DNA of 64,000 nucleotides from Thiomicrorhabdus indica (GTDB taxonomy: Bacteria > Pseudomonadota > Gammaproteobacteria > Thiomicrospirales > Thiomicrospiraceae). A model generated the notes under the pieces. The model made no database searches. It was given only the letters and a program-made list of their open reading frames with translations, and was not told where the DNA came from. The stretch spans positions 620,001-684,000 of the forward strand of contig NZ_CP033040.1 of assembly GCF_004293625.1 (NCBI RefSeq), read 5' to 3'. Below, one piece after another: positions 28,950 to 37,985 of the stretch. The position numbers were made by a program, and so were the translations under genes. Within the stretch, counting starts at the first letter, position 1, and every line of letters begins with the position of its first letter.

Positions 28950-29181
28950 AGTGCTAGTGTAGTGTCCTTAATCGACTCAAATTAATTTGTTAGTTATTAT
29001 GCCGAAAAATGATTTGTGGTGTGGGTAATTAGTCGACTACTTAGCAGAGTACTTTGATGGCTTGTTGAGATGTTTGTCCTAAAAATTGATTTAGTCACCG
29101 TTGTATGGCTGCGATTCTTTAGGTATTTGGCAATTAATTTGCTATGCTTTTGGTCATTAAACCTAAGTTTGAGAGAAGATT

Positions 29182-29646
29182 ATGGAAGTAGGTCTGCAAA
29201 AATTGCATGAAAACGAATGGTTGGTGCATATTGGCTGCGCCAAAATGAAGATGGATCGCTTTTCAGTCGCACTTTTACAAATTACTCTAGAGCACTTAAT
29301 TGCCTCAGAAAAAGGCGAAAAACATTCCACTTTGCAAGGCTATGTGCGGCTAGGCCTGAGAATGAAAAAACTAAGTGATTTACATTTGCAGAAGCTGCTG
29401 CGTAAGTTAAAAAATGAAGATTTATTGGTGTTATTGAAAATTGCCAAAGACTCTGAGTTTGATGCGAAAATTTTAGCGAATGTTGGGGCTATTATGGCTA
29501 AACAGTTAGAAAGCGACTTGAGCAATGATCAATTGCCGTCCGAGCCTGAGGCGAAATCATCCATTCGTCGATTGGTTGAAACTATGTTTGAAATGGAAGC
29601 ACAAGGCGATATTGAATTTATCGATGATACAGTGCGTTTTATATAA
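29182..29646 (+). CDS. Uncharacterised helical protein, tandem paralog 1
   Basis: The 154-residue protein is not recognised with certainty. It starts with a short strand-like segment (NEWLVHIG) and continues as helices: RLGLRMKKLSDLHLQKLLRKLK, then DLLVLLKIAKDSEFDAKILANV. The second part is reminiscent of the helical C-terminal domain of FliG and other flagellar-switch-like modules, a weak impression. The next gene encodes a protein with the same layout, so the two arose by duplication. GAGAGAAG precedes the ATG. There are no membrane segments or cysteine motifs. Confidence 0.7.
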   Translation: MEVGLQKLHENEWLVHIGCAKMKMDRFSVALLQITLEHLIASEKGEKHSTLQGYVRLGLRMKKLSDLHLQKLLRKLKNEDLLVLLKIAKDSEFDAKILANVGAIMAKQLESDLSNDQLPSEPEAKSSIRRLVETMFEMEAQGDIEFIDDTVRFI

Positions 29647-29706
29647 ACAGATTGGCTAGTTTGTAACGAAAAGAACCAGGGATTTCAGAGGTTATTAGGT
29701 TGTATT

Positions 29707-30174
29707 ATGGAAATATCAGCTCAACATTTAGACAGTGGAGAATATCAATTAGAAATTGGTCCAGTCATGTTTACTTTGAATAATGATGCGATTTTAGGTC
29801 TTCATCATGTCATGAAAAAACGACTTGAAAGTGGCGTGAAACAAGATCAGCAAGTAATTCAAAAGAAATTAAAGGCGTATCGAGCACTCGCAACGAAGAT
29901 GGGATCGGTTGATGACAAGGTCGTTCAAAAAATTGTGGTTCGGATTCGCGCTGAACAATTGGTCACAATGGTACGTTTAGCCGAAGGTAAGGTGCTTTAT
30001 AATAAAGTTTTGCGTAATTTATCTACCCAAAATCGCCGTCAGTTTGAAGAAGATTTTCAAGTGATGAATAAAATCACTGAACATCAAGCGATTATTTATA
30101 TGGAGCAAATTGTGCCGATTTTGAAACAAGCGGCACAAGAACAAAAGAAAATTCAACAAGAGTCCGTGACGTAG
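29707..30174 (+). CDS. Uncharacterised helical protein, tandem paralog 2
   Basis: The 155-residue product matches its upstream neighbour in layout: an initial GEYQLEIG strand, a helical middle (LATKMGSVDDKVVQKIVVRI) and EQLVTMVRLAEGKVLYNKVLRNL, which lines up with the neighbour's DLLVLLKIAKDSEFDAKILANV. The C-terminus is longer and rich in Gln and Lys. It starts 60 bp after the first gene on the same strand, probably in one transcript. A heterodimer or opposing pair is possible, but no function can be given. Confidence 0.7.
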   Translation: MEISAQHLDSGEYQLEIGPVMFTLNNDAILGLHHVMKKRLESGVKQDQQVIQKKLKAYRALATKMGSVDDKVVQKIVVRIRAEQLVTMVRLAEGKVLYNKVLRNLSTQNRRQFEEDFQVMNKITEHQAIIYMEQIVPILKQAAQEQKKIQQESVT

Positions 30175-30205
30175 TTTTCTTTAGTTGTTCGATGATTGAT
30201 TTCTA

Positions 30206-30470
30206 AGGAACCTCTGATTGAATCAAATTGAAATTCTGCGAGAATTCTAGTCCTATTATTTTAGGCGTGGCACGCCGGCCTTAGTTATTCTAAGGTCAAG
30301 GGTCACAACAACAAAGAATCGGACTAGAAGCCTCGCCTGTAGGGGCTTAGCCAAATTTATCATTTCTGCGTTGCGAAGTTTTGCAAGGTCTAGACATTCC
30401 TGCAACTTAACGCCTTGACCTGAAAAATTTGGCGTTGCCAGAAATTAATCTGATTCAATCAGAGGTTCCC
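30206..30470. mobile_element. MITE-like element family 1, copy C
   Basis: A 265-bp non-coding element has terminal inverted repeats AGGAACCTCTGATTGAATCA (left) and GGGAACCTCTGATTGAATCA (right, complement), flanked by TA on both sides. The interior is in the opposite orientation to copies A and B and includes GGCGTGGCACGCC and AAGGTCAAGGGTCACAAC blocks. An extra segment near 30350-30430 is absent from the others. Its last base completes the folB stop codon. Confidence 0.8.
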
Positions 30471-30829
30471 TAATTAATGCGCTGACGGTTGATAATTAGC
30501 CCGACCGTTTCCGCATTTGGCACGGCTTGAGGTTTAGAAATCGCTAAACGGATTTCGCTGACTGCTCGTTGTTTCTCAAAAATCATTGTGCAAAGCTGTT
30601 CGGCTAATGTTTCCAGCAATTCTACTCGCGACGCTTCAACAAAATTTGTCACATCTTCGGAGACTTCTGCATAGTCCACCGTATCCGCAATATCGTCGCT
30701 TTTTGCCGCTTTGATTAAATCAGTTTGCATTTCAATATCAAATACCAACGGTTGAGGTTCTTCTCGTTCCCAATCATAAATTCCAATAATTGCGTTGGTC
30801 TGTAATCCCTGAATAAATATCGTATCCAT
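30470..30829 (-). CDS. folB: Dihydroneopterin aldolase
   Basis: FolB converts dihydroneopterin to hydroxymethyl-dihydropterin in folate synthesis. The 119-residue reading from 30829 gives the family start MDTIFIQGLQTNAIIGIYDWE, then DTVDYAEV and LLETLAEQ, which bear active-site residues. A longer reading to 30907 would add 26 residues across the palindrome at 30851 and has no ribosome site; AGGAAA precedes 30829. The TAG stop is completed by the end base of the adjacent MITE-like element. Confidence 0.93.
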   Translation of the reverse strand: MDTIFIQGLQTNAIIGIYDWEREEPQPLVFDIEMQTDLIKAAKSDDIADTVDYAEVSEDVTNFVEASRVELLETLAEQLCTMIFEKQRAVSEIRLAISKPQAVPNAETVGLIINRQRIN

Positions 30830-30935
30830 ATAATTTCCTTTTGGTTTTTTACCGGCCGGTAAAGTTTTGCCGAAAGTGTAAGACTTTTCTGTAAAATCGC
30901 CAACCATAATAAACGTAAAAACATAGAGGCGTCTT

Positions 30936-31547
30936 GTGTTTGAAATAACCGAATTTTCTTCGATTGGGTTGACTGTAATTGTCGGTGCTTATTTATTGGG
31001 CTCTATCTCAGCAGCAATTGTGGTCTGTCAATTAATGGGGTTGGAAGATCCTCGCAAAGATGGTTCAGGAAACCCAGGGGCGACCAATGTTAAGCGTTTG
31101 TACGGCAATAAACCGGCCGCTTTGACACTCGTTGGCGATATGCTGAAAGGTGTATTGCCGGTGGTTTTAGCGCATTATTTGGGATTGAGTGCACTTGAAG
31201 TTATCCTCGTCGGTTTTGCTGCCTTTATCGGTCATCTTTATCCGGTATTTTTTGGATTTAAAGGCGGCAAAGGGGTGGCGACCATGCTGGGGGTGATGTT
31301 TGGATTATCGCTGCCCATCGGTCTGGCGGTGGCTGGAACTTGGCTGTTTGTGGCCAAGGTGTTAAAGATTTCATCACTTTCTGCTCTAGTTGCGACCGCG
31401 CTGGCACCGGTTTACATTTACTTTTTATCCGGTGAAATGAGTTGGGTATGGTTAACTTCTGTGATGACGGTGATTTTATTCTGGCGCCATAAAAGCAATA
31501 TTCAGCGGATTTTGAGTGGCGAAGAGGATGCAATTAAGAAAAAATGA
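30936..31547 (+). CDS. plsY: Glycerol-3-phosphate acyltransferase PlsY
   Basis: PlsY transfers the acyl group from acyl phosphate to glycerol-3-phosphate, the first step of phospholipid synthesis, in the inner membrane. The 203-residue protein has about five hydrophobic segments and the three loop motifs GSGNPGATNVKR, GHLYPVFFGFKGGKG and a later IFxxW-type region. The start codon is GTG at 30936, after GAGGCG. It is divergent from folB. Confidence 0.95.
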   Translation: MFEITEFSSIGLTVIVGAYLLGSISAAIVVCQLMGLEDPRKDGSGNPGATNVKRLYGNKPAALTLVGDMLKGVLPVVLAHYLGLSALEVILVGFAAFIGHLYPVFFGFKGGKGVATMLGVMFGLSLPIGLAVAGTWLFVAKVLKISSLSALVATALAPVYIYFLSGEMSWVWLTSVMTVILFWRHKSNIQRILSGEEDAIKKK

Positions 31548-31720
31548 TGACTGATAGTTTAGTTGTCTTAAGTTTGTGATTTCAGATTATGGCGTGTTAT
31601 GAGCTAGCACTAAATCCCCCCATTCGAAGTAAGTTATTGACCAACTTAGAGAAGGTTTCTGAAAAAGAGATGAGCTTGTTTGAGCGTTAGTTGGATAGAA
31701 CGAAATGAGAAGGTTGTTTT

Positions 31721-31763
31721 CTCTCGTTTATTTCTTTGTCAGGACAAAGAAATGAACGAAGAG
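31721..31763. other. Long imperfect stem-loop downstream of plsY
   Basis: TTTATTTCTTTG pairs with CAAAGAAATGAA around the loop TCAGGA, and CTCTCG/CGAAGAG extends the stem. There is no T-run after it. It lies in the 262-bp gap between convergent plsY and tsaD, which otherwise shows no gene. It may be a repeat remnant or an mRNA-end structure. Confidence 0.4.
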
Positions 31764-31809
31764 TTGACTTCGATAAGCTTAAAAGAAATTAACGGAAAGC
31801 AAAATTTTA

Positions 31810-32835
31810 TTAAATGGCTTCCAACTCTTCCAGTGACCATCTTGGCTTCGCTGCAAAACTCAATTCTTCCGCTTTACCTGCTAATAATCGTTGAGTTCCA
31901 GCATAGGCAATCATGGCACCATTGTCGGTGCAGAATTCGAGTCGTGGATAAAAAGCTTTACCTTTGCGTTTTGCCATTAACGCATCGAGTTTGGCGCGTA
32001 CTTCACGGTTGGCGCTCACACCACCGGAGACGACAAGAGTGTTAATGCTCTCTTGTTCCAAGGCGCGTTTGCATTTAATCGTAAGTGTTTCAGCGACCGC
32101 CAGTTCAAACGCACGACAAATATCGGCTTTGGTTTGTTCGGTTGCATCATTTTCTTTAACGGCTTTTTGCCAAGTGTTTAGCGTAAAGGTTTTCAGGCCG
32201 CTAAAGCTCATATCTAAGCCTGGACGATCCGTCATTGGACGAGGGAATTTATACCGGCCGGTAACGCCTTCTAATGCCAAATTTGAAACTTTTGGTCCAC
32301 CTGGGTAACCCAGATCTAGCAGTTTTGCAGTTTTATCAAATGCTTCACCAGCCGCATCATCGAGAGTGTCGCCTAGCAATTTATACTGACCAATGCCGTC
32401 TACACGAATAATCATTGAGTGACCACCGGAAATCAGCAAACAGATAAAAGGAAATTCCGGTTTTTTTTCTTCCAGCATTGGTGCGAGTAAATGACCTTCC
32501 ATGTGATGTACACCAATCGCAGGAATATTTAATGCAAAAGCTAGAGAGCGAGCGACCGATGAACCCGTTAAAAGCGCGCCCATTAATCCCGGTCCTTTGG
32601 TATAGGCAATGCCATCAATTTGATTGAGTTCAATGTTTGCTTGTTTGCAGGTGGCACGAATCAGCGGAATGACGCGTTGGATATGGTCACGTGAAGCGAG
32701 CTCTGGAACGACACCGCCATAAAGAGCATGTAATTCAACTTGAGAATGCAGTTGATGGGCGAGCAACCCTTTTTCGCTGTCGTAGAGAGCAATTCCCGTT
32801 TCATCGCAAGAGCTTTCAATTCCTAAAACAAGCAT
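31810..32835 (-). CDS. tsaD: tRNA N6-threonylcarbamoyladenosine transferase subunit
   Basis: TsaD transfers the threonylcarbamoyl group to A37 of ANN-decoding tRNAs. The 341-residue protein has [15 protein letters not shown] at the start, HHMEGHL with metal-binding histidines near residue 110, [12 protein letters not shown] and [12 protein letters not shown]. Length is normal. The palindrome at 32253-32262 encodes Thr-Gly-Arg. It is divergent from rpsU, the usual neighbour in gammaproteobacteria. Confidence 0.97.
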   Translation of the reverse strand: MLVLGIESSCDETGIALYDSEKGLLAHQLHSQVELHALYGGVVPELASRDHIQRVIPLIRATCKQANIELNQIDGIAYTKGPGLMGALLTGSSVARSLAFALNIPAIGVHHMEGHLLAPMLEEKKPEFPFICLLISGGHSMIIRVDGIGQYKLLGDTLDDAAGEAFDKTAKLLDLGYPGGPKVSNLALEGVTGRYKFPRPMTDRPGLDMSFSGLKTFTLNTWQKAVKENDATEQTKADICRAFELAVAETLTIKCKRALEQESINTLVVSGGVSANREVRAKLDALMAKRKGKAFYPRLEFCTDNGAMIAYAGTQRLLAGKAEELSFAAKPRWSLEELEAI

Positions 32836-33228
32836 AATTTCCCCAAGTTTATATGATAAGAAAAAGTGTTTTCAGGCAGCAGAGTTTGTTTTCGAATACG
32901 CCGAAAAATCATTTAAGATCAATTGATTCAAGCGACACCTTAGCCTTCGGTGTTTCGAGAACAAAGCTCTGTTGCTTTTGAATGAGTGATTTCATTTTCG
33001 CCGGTTGAAAATTAGATTTGCCTCAAAAGTGGCTGAATTTTAACAAAAATTTGGCTTTAAACGCTTGGAAAAATTTGCAATCTGCCTACGACGAATTTAT
33101 AATTCTGCGTTTTCTGCTATTTCCCACTCTTGCGAGGGAAAGAAAGGGCGTCTCGAGTTGAATGTAGAGATATGCGCAAGTCCGCAGCCCTGAGCAACAG
33201 ATTTAAAGAATTTTAAAAGGTAACTATT
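32836..33228. other. Intergenic region between tsaD and rpsU
   Basis: This 393-bp gap holds the divergent tsaD and rpsU control regions. The rpsU promoter at 33075-33103 is the only feature I can call. A small GGTGT/ACACC pairing occurs near 32940. The rpsU transcript would have a leader of about 120 nt with a GAGGG/CCCTC-like pairing potential but no recognised riboswitch. No ORF was found. Confidence 0.5.
33075..33103 (+). promoter_or_regulatory. rpsU-dnaG-rpoD operon promoter
   Basis: TTGCAA at 33075-33080 and a perfect TATAAT at 33098-33103 are separated by exactly 17 bp. This is the strongest sigma-70 promoter match seen in the window, about 125 bp upstream of rpsU. Confidence 0.8.
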
Positions 33229-33444
33229 ATGCCAAGCGTAAAAATCCGTGATACAGAACCATTTGACGTAGCTCTACGTCGTTTCAAGCGTGCTTGTGAA
33301 AAAGCAGGTGTTTTAACTGAAACGCGTAAGCGTGAATTCTATGAGAAGCCAACTTGGGCGCGTAAGCGTATGAAGGCAGCGGCAGTTAAGCGTCTTGCTA
33401 AGCGTCTTTCTCGTGAAAACCGTCGTACAACACGTATGTACTAA
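33229..33444 (+). CDS. rpsU: 30S ribosomal protein S21
   Basis: The 71-residue basic protein starts [20 protein letters not shown] and has [19 protein letters not shown], matching S21 throughout. It begins the macromolecular synthesis cluster with yqeY, dnaG and rpoD. AAAAGG lies upstream of the ATG. Confidence 0.98.
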   Translation: MPSVKIRDTEPFDVALRRFKRACEKAGVLTETRKREFYEKPTWARKRMKAAAVKRLAKRLSRENRRTTRMY

Positions 33445-33468
33445 ATCTGAGTCATTAGGAAACTTCCC

Positions 33469-33921
33469 GTGTCAGAAACTTTAAAAGAACGATTAAGCGC
33501 TGAAATGAAGCGTTGCATGAAAGCGAAAGAAAAAGAGCGTTTAGCTGTGGTTCGTTCGCTACAGGCAGCGATTAAGCAAGTTGAAATTGACAGTCAAAAA
33601 ACTTTGGAAGATGAAGCTGAAGTTCTTGCGATTTTAGATAAAGCAATGAAACAGCGTAAAGACTCGCATCAACAATATATTGATGCTGATCGTCCAGATC
33701 TTGCTGAGCAAGAAGCGTTTGAAATGAGTGTCATTCAAGACTTTATGCCACAGCCGCTGAGCGAAGATGAAATCAATGCATTGATTGATCAAGCAATGGC
33801 TGACACAGGCGCCAGCTCTATGCAGGAAATGGGGAAGGTCATGGGCCTTCTTAAGCCGCAAATGCAAGGTCGCGCTGACATGGGTGAAGTGAGTAAATTA
33901 ATTAAAGCTAAATTAAGCTAA
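33469..33921 (+). CDS. yqeY: GatB/YqeY domain protein
   Basis: The 150-residue helical protein belongs to the YqeY family, related to the tail domain of GatB. It has RLSAEMKRCMKAKEKERLAVVRSL, MKQRKDSHQQYIDADR and MGKVMGLLKPQMQGRADMG. It may act in tRNA-dependent amidation or bind RNA; the role is not established. The start codon is GTG at 33469. Placement between rpsU and dnaG is common in this group. A terminator hairpin follows. Confidence 0.92.
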   Translation: MSETLKERLSAEMKRCMKAKEKERLAVVRSLQAAIKQVEIDSQKTLEDEAEVLAILDKAMKQRKDSHQQYIDADRPDLAEQEAFEMSVIQDFMPQPLSEDEINALIDQAMADTGASSMQEMGKVMGLLKPQMQGRADMGEVSKLIKAKLS

Positions 33922-33941
33922 TTAATTTCTTTGACTTCGGT

Positions 33942-33980
33942 AAAAAAACCCACAAGTAGAAATGCTTGTGGGTTTTTTTG
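33942..33980 (+). terminator. Intrinsic terminator after yqeY
   Basis: An A-run and CCCACAAG pair with CTTGTGGG and a run of seven T around the loop TAGAAATG. This is a textbook rho-independent terminator. It would cut the rpsU-yqeY message before dnaG and leave partial read-through. Confidence 0.85.
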
Positions 33981-34090
33981 TTTGTAGAATAAGCTTTCCA
34001 CCGGCCGGTGGTTAAAATTGTTCTCAAGGACAGACGAGAGTTGCTAGAAGGTTGATTTATTAGCCTCAATGTTTTCTTTAAAGGTGATTC

Positions 34091-35923
34091 ATGGCGAAAG
34101 GTTCGATTCCAAGACCGTTTATTGATGATTTATTGAATCGCGCAGACATTGCTGAAGTGATTAATGCACGTGTGCCTTTAAAAAAAGCCGGTTCAACCTA
34201 TAAAGCGTGTTGCCCGTTTCATGACGAGAAAACGCCTTCATTTAATGTCAATCCGCAACAGCAGTTTTACCATTGTTTTGGCTGCGGTGCCTCCGGTGAT
34301 GCGCTTAAGTTTTTAATGGAATATGATGGCTTGAGTTTTGTTGAAGCGGTGGAAAGTTTGGCTTCGCAGTACGGCATGCAAGTGCCTTATGAAGTGAAAT
34401 CTCCGCAAGCTCAAAAAGCACAGCAAGAGCGGCAACAGCAGCAAGCAAATTTGTATGATGTGATGTTGTTGACCGCGAAATTCTATCGATTCCAACTGCG
34501 TGACCACCCACAATCTGAAGTGGCGAAACAATACCTTCGAGATCGTGGTTTGAGTTCTCAAGTGGCGAAAGATTTCTATATCGGTTTTGCACCGGCCGGT
34601 TGGGATAATCTCATTAAAGGTTTGTCACAAGCCAATACTCAGATTACAAATTTAAAGCCGCTGTTGGTCGAGTCCGGAATGGTGGTTGAGAAACCGGAAC
34701 AAAACAAAGCCTATGATCGTTTTCGTGAGCGAATTATGTTTCCGATTCGTGATGGTCGTGGGCGAGTGATTGCTTTTGGTGGACGTGTTCTGACCAAAGA
34801 ACAGCAACCGAAATATTTAAATTCACCTGAAACGCCTATTTTTCATAAAAGTCAGACGCTTTATGGATTGTACGAAATGCGGCAAAGCCGCGAAAAATTC
34901 GAGCATATTCTAGTGGTTGAAGGCTATATGGATGTTGTCGCTCTCGCGCAATTTGGCATTCGCAACGCGGTGGCGACACTGGGAACAGCGGTAACGGCCG
35001 AACACTTGCAGATTTTGTTTAAGCAAGTCAGTGAGGTTGTTGTCTGTTTTGATGGTGATGCAGCCGGCATGAAGGCCGCCTGGAAGGCATTAGAGCTCGC
35101 TTTGCCTATGATGGAAGATAAACGCTCGGTGAAGTTTTTGTTTTTGGATCAAGGTGAAGATCCTGATTCCACAGTGCGTCAAGAAGGCGTCACCGGCTTT
35201 AATGAACGAATTGATAGAGCTATGTCTTTGTCACAATTTTTGATACAGGGTCTAGAGGCCAAATTGGGTTATGCGCCCAGCACGATTGAAGGGCGACAGC
35301 AGTTGGTTTCTTTGGCGACCCCGTTTATCAAACTGGCAACGGGGTTGTATCAATATTTGTTAATTGAAGGCTTAGCTGAAAAAGTGGATTTGCCGACTTG
35401 GCGCCTAGAAAAACAGATGCAAATATTCACTGGTTTTGCTAAATCACCTCGAGATGCTCGAAAGGCGTCCCAAGAAAATTTACAATCGGGTGGTATGTAT
35501 GGCGGTAAGGTGTTTAGTGTGCCTTTAAAAATTGCACGAATCTTATTTGAAACTCCGGTTTGGTCCACTGTGTTTTATGCCGAATTGTTGACGGATTTAC
35601 GCCATGCATCGGATCCTGATTGTCAAGCATTGGTGATGTTTGTTCAATCATTGCAAACAGTTGATTGGACACAAGTTGAAGAAAGCGCGCAAAAAACAAT
35701 GATTCGCAATTGGCTATTGCAAAACGGCCATAAAGAATTTCTCGATTCTGTTGAAGCGTTAAATTTACCGCCAGCTGATGCTCGATATGAAGAATTCGAC
35801 TCCTTGTTGCATCGCTTGATTGGATTGCTGGATGAACAAAAGTTGGGTTCTCAAGGATGGACGGATGACGAATTGAAGCGTTTAACGGAGATGAAAGGTG
35901 GAAAGTCTTCAAAGGAGACATAA
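34091..35923 (+). CDS. dnaG: DNA primase
   Basis: DnaG makes RNA primers at the replication fork. The 610-residue protein has the N-terminal zinc-binding region CCPFHDEKTPSF with YHCFGCGASGD (residues about 39-66), the RNA polymerase core with FGGRVL and PKYLNSPETP, the TOPRIM residues VVEGYMDVVAL and VVCFDGDAAG (about 275-330), and a C-terminal helicase-interaction region. The palindrome at 34591-34600 encodes Pro-Ala-Gly in APAGW. Another exact copy lies upstream at 34000-34009 between the yqeY terminator and dnaG. Confidence 0.98.
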   Translation: MAKGSIPRPFIDDLLNRADIAEVINARVPLKKAGSTYKACCPFHDEKTPSFNVNPQQQFYHCFGCGASGDALKFLMEYDGLSFVEAVESLASQYGMQVPYEVKSPQAQKAQQERQQQQANLYDVMLLTAKFYRFQLRDHPQSEVAKQYLRDRGLSSQVAKDFYIGFAPAGWDNLIKGLSQANTQITNLKPLLVESGMVVEKPEQNKAYDRFRERIMFPIRDGRGRVIAFGGRVLTKEQQPKYLNSPETPIFHKSQTLYGLYEMRQSREKFEHILVVEGYMDVVALAQFGIRNAVATLGTAVTAEHLQILFKQVSEVVVCFDGDAAGMKAAWKALELALPMMEDKRSVKFLFLDQGEDPDSTVRQEGVTGFNERIDRAMSLSQFLIQGLEAKLGYAPSTIEGRQQLVSLATPFIKLATGLYQYLLIEGLAEKVDLPTWRLEKQMQIFTGFAKSPRDARKASQENLQSGGMYGGKVFSVPLKIARILFETPVWSTVFYAELLTDLRHASDPDCQALVMFVQSLQTVDWTQVEESAQKTMIRNWLLQNGHKEFLDSVEALNLPPADARYEEFDSLLHRLIGLLDEQKLGSQGWTDDELKRLTEMKGGKSSKET

Positions 35924-36000
35924 TCCGACTTAGAGCTGAAAGAAATCCTTGATACTGCATAAAAAATCCAAAAAAACAAGCATCTAACACAAATTTTGCC

Positions 36001-36006
36001 TATAAT
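36001..36006 (+). promoter_or_regulatory. Candidate -10 element upstream of rpoD
   Basis: TATAAT at 36001-36006 lies 105 bp before the rpoD ATG, in the 187-bp dnaG-rpoD gap. No good -35 at 16-18 bp was seen. Internal rpoD promoters in this cluster are known from E. coli, and one is heat-shock dependent. Confidence 0.45.
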
Positions 36007-36110
36007 ACTCTGTCCTAATTTTTATGGCTTAGGTGCAACCGAGCCAGAACGGCACTTTTTCAAACTCAACCAGCAAGATAGCACGCTTGCTGACCAAATC
36101 GGGATAAAAA

Positions 36111-37895
36111 ATGACCAAAGTCGAAAGAAAACAGCAGTTAATTGATCTGATTGAACGCGCAAAAGAACTTGGCTACTTGACGTTTGCCGATGTTAACGAT
36201 GTTTTGCCAGATGATATCGAAGAGGATCAGTTGGGTCAGGTGCTAACGATTCTGAAAGACTTTGGTATCCAGATGTTTGAAAGTGCGCCAGATGAAGATG
36301 AGCTGATGGCGCAAGAAGGTGGAGCCTTTGACGATGCCGCTGCGGAAGCCGCCTTGGCAGCACTTGCAGAAGTTGACAGTGAGTTTGGTCGTACGACTGA
36401 TCCTGTGCGTATGTATATGCGTGAAATGGGGTCTGTAGAGTTGCTTGACCGAGCTGGTGAGATTGATATTGCGAAACGAATTGAATGGGGCATCCGCGAC
36501 ATGATGGATGCGCTAGCGAAATATCCAAATTTCGCACGCGATATTTTGGTTGCATTCGACAGAATGGAACACGGTGAAGGGAAAGTTGCCGATGTGGTTC
36601 AAGGCTTTATTCGTCCAGAAGACTTAATTGATATTCCTGTTGAGGAGTTGTCACCGGATAGTGACAACCAAGAGCCAAAAGAAGATGGTATCAACGAAGA
36701 AGAACTTAAAGCATTCTTGGATAAGTTACGCGAACTGCAAAATGCAGCGTTAGACGTTGAGAAAGAATTCGGTCATGCGGCTCCTGAAGCAGAAGAGAAG
36801 CGTGCGGAAGTCGTTAGCCATCTTCAAGGTATTAAAATCACTCCGATTTTTACCAATAAGAAAATTCGCCATATTAAAGATCGTGTGACACAAATTCGTG
36901 AGCAAGAAGGAATTGTTGTTAATCTGGTTCAACGTCGCGTAAAAGTCCCTCGTCCACTATTTTTGGAAACGTTTATTGGTTCCGAAACTGATTACGACTT
37001 GGTTGCAAAATTACAAGCTGCTTGTCCTGATTTAGCATCAAAACTCGAAACGGTTGCTGTGGATGTTAAACGCGCACAAAAACGTCTTGGAATGATTGAA
37101 AAACAAGAGCGTATGGCGATTAGCGCTTTCAAGAGTACCTATAAAGAGCTCAGTAAAGCTGAAACCAATGCGCGTGCTGCGAAGCGCGAAATGATTGAGG
37201 CTAACCTTCGATTGGTTATCTCGATTGCGAAGAAGTATACCAACCGTGGGTTGCAGTTCTTGGATTTGATTCAAGAAGGGAATATCGGTTTGATGAAAGC
37301 GGTTGAGAAATTTGAGTACCGTCGTGGTTACAAATTCTCGACCTATGCGACTTGGTGGATTCGTCAGGCAATCACGCGTTCTATTGCTGACCAAGCGCGT
37401 ACGATTCGTATTCCTGTGCATATGATTGAAACGATTAACAAGTTGAATCGTATTCAGCGTCAACTTTTGCAAAAAATGGGTCGTGAACCGACACCAGAAG
37501 AGTTGGCTGAAGAGATGGAAATGCCGGAAGATAAGATTCGCAAAGTGATGAAAATTGCTAAAGAGCCTATCTCAATGGAAACGCCAATTGGTGATGATGA
37601 AGATTCGTCATTGGGTGACTTTATTGAGGATTCCAACATCTTGTCACCGCAAGATGCGGCCGATTCGGAAGGGCGCTTGGAAACCGTTCGCGAAATGTTG
37701 AATACCCTTACGCCTCGTGAAGCGAAAGTGCTTCGTATGCGTTTTGGTTTGAGCATGAATACGGACCATACTTTAGAAGAGGTTGGAAAGCAATTTGATG
37801 TCACGCGTGAGCGTATTCGTCAGATTGAAGCGAAAGCGTTGCGTAAGTTACGTCACCCAAGTCGCGCCGAGCGTTTGAAAAGCTTCTTAGATTAA
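36111..37895 (+). CDS. rpoD: RNA polymerase primary sigma factor RpoD
   Basis: The 594-residue sigma-70 has region 1.1 at the N-terminus ([21 protein letters not shown]) and region 1.2 around [11 protein letters not shown]. It has a non-conserved acidic insertion. Region 2 is typical ([26 protein letters not shown] split across it, with [17 protein letters not shown]). Region 3 contains [12 protein letters not shown], and region 4 has the helix-turn-helix [17 protein letters not shown]. It ends in FLD as usual. It is the last gene of the cluster and is followed by a terminator made of two palindrome copies. Confidence 0.98.
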   Translation: MTKVERKQQLIDLIERAKELGYLTFADVNDVLPDDIEEDQLGQVLTILKDFGIQMFESAPDEDELMAQEGGAFDDAAAEAALAALAEVDSEFGRTTDPVRMYMREMGSVELLDRAGEIDIAKRIEWGIRDMMDALAKYPNFARDILVAFDRMEHGEGKVADVVQGFIRPEDLIDIPVEELSPDSDNQEPKEDGINEEELKAFLDKLRELQNAALDVEKEFGHAAPEAEEKRAEVVSHLQGIKITPIFTNKKIRHIKDRVTQIREQEGIVVNLVQRRVKVPRPLFLETFIGSETDYDLVAKLQAACPDLASKLETVAVDVKRAQKRLGMIEKQERMAISAFKSTYKELSKAETNARAAKREMIEANLRLVISIAKKYTNRGLQFLDLIQEGNIGLMKAVEKFEYRRGYKFSTYATWWIRQAITRSIADQARTIRIPVHMIETINKLNRIQRQLLQKMGREPTPEELAEEMEMPEDKIRKVMKIAKEPISMETPIGDDEDSSLGDFIEDSNILSPQDAADSEGRLETVREMLNTLTPREAKVLRMRFGLSMNTDHTLEEVGKQFDVTRERIRQIEAKALRKLRHPSRAERLKSFLD

Positions 37896-37919
37896 GGCAT
37901 TCAATTTGTTCGAGCAAAA

Positions 37920-37960
37920 AGAAACCGGCCGGTAAATAATTTTTACCGGCCGGTTTTTTT
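37920..37960 (+). terminator. rpoD terminator built from two ACCGGCCGGT copies
   Basis: Two exact ACCGGCCGGT copies (37924-37933 and 37945-37954) have matching flanks: AAACCGGCCGGTAAA pairs with TTTACCGGCCGGTTT around a short TAAT-like loop, and a T-run follows. The result is a 15-bp stem with a U-tract 25-60 bp after the rpoD stop, a strong intrinsic terminator. Each copy is itself self-complementary, so smaller alternative hairpins compete. Confidence 0.85.
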
Positions 37961-37985
37961 ATGCCAATGATTTGTATCAAGAGAG

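Noticed and set aside
31680-32045. A 121-codon plus-strand ORF near the tsaD end
   Set aside because: Most of it is antisense to the conserved tsaD C-terminus, and its sequence is rich in His, Arg and Trp with no domain pattern.
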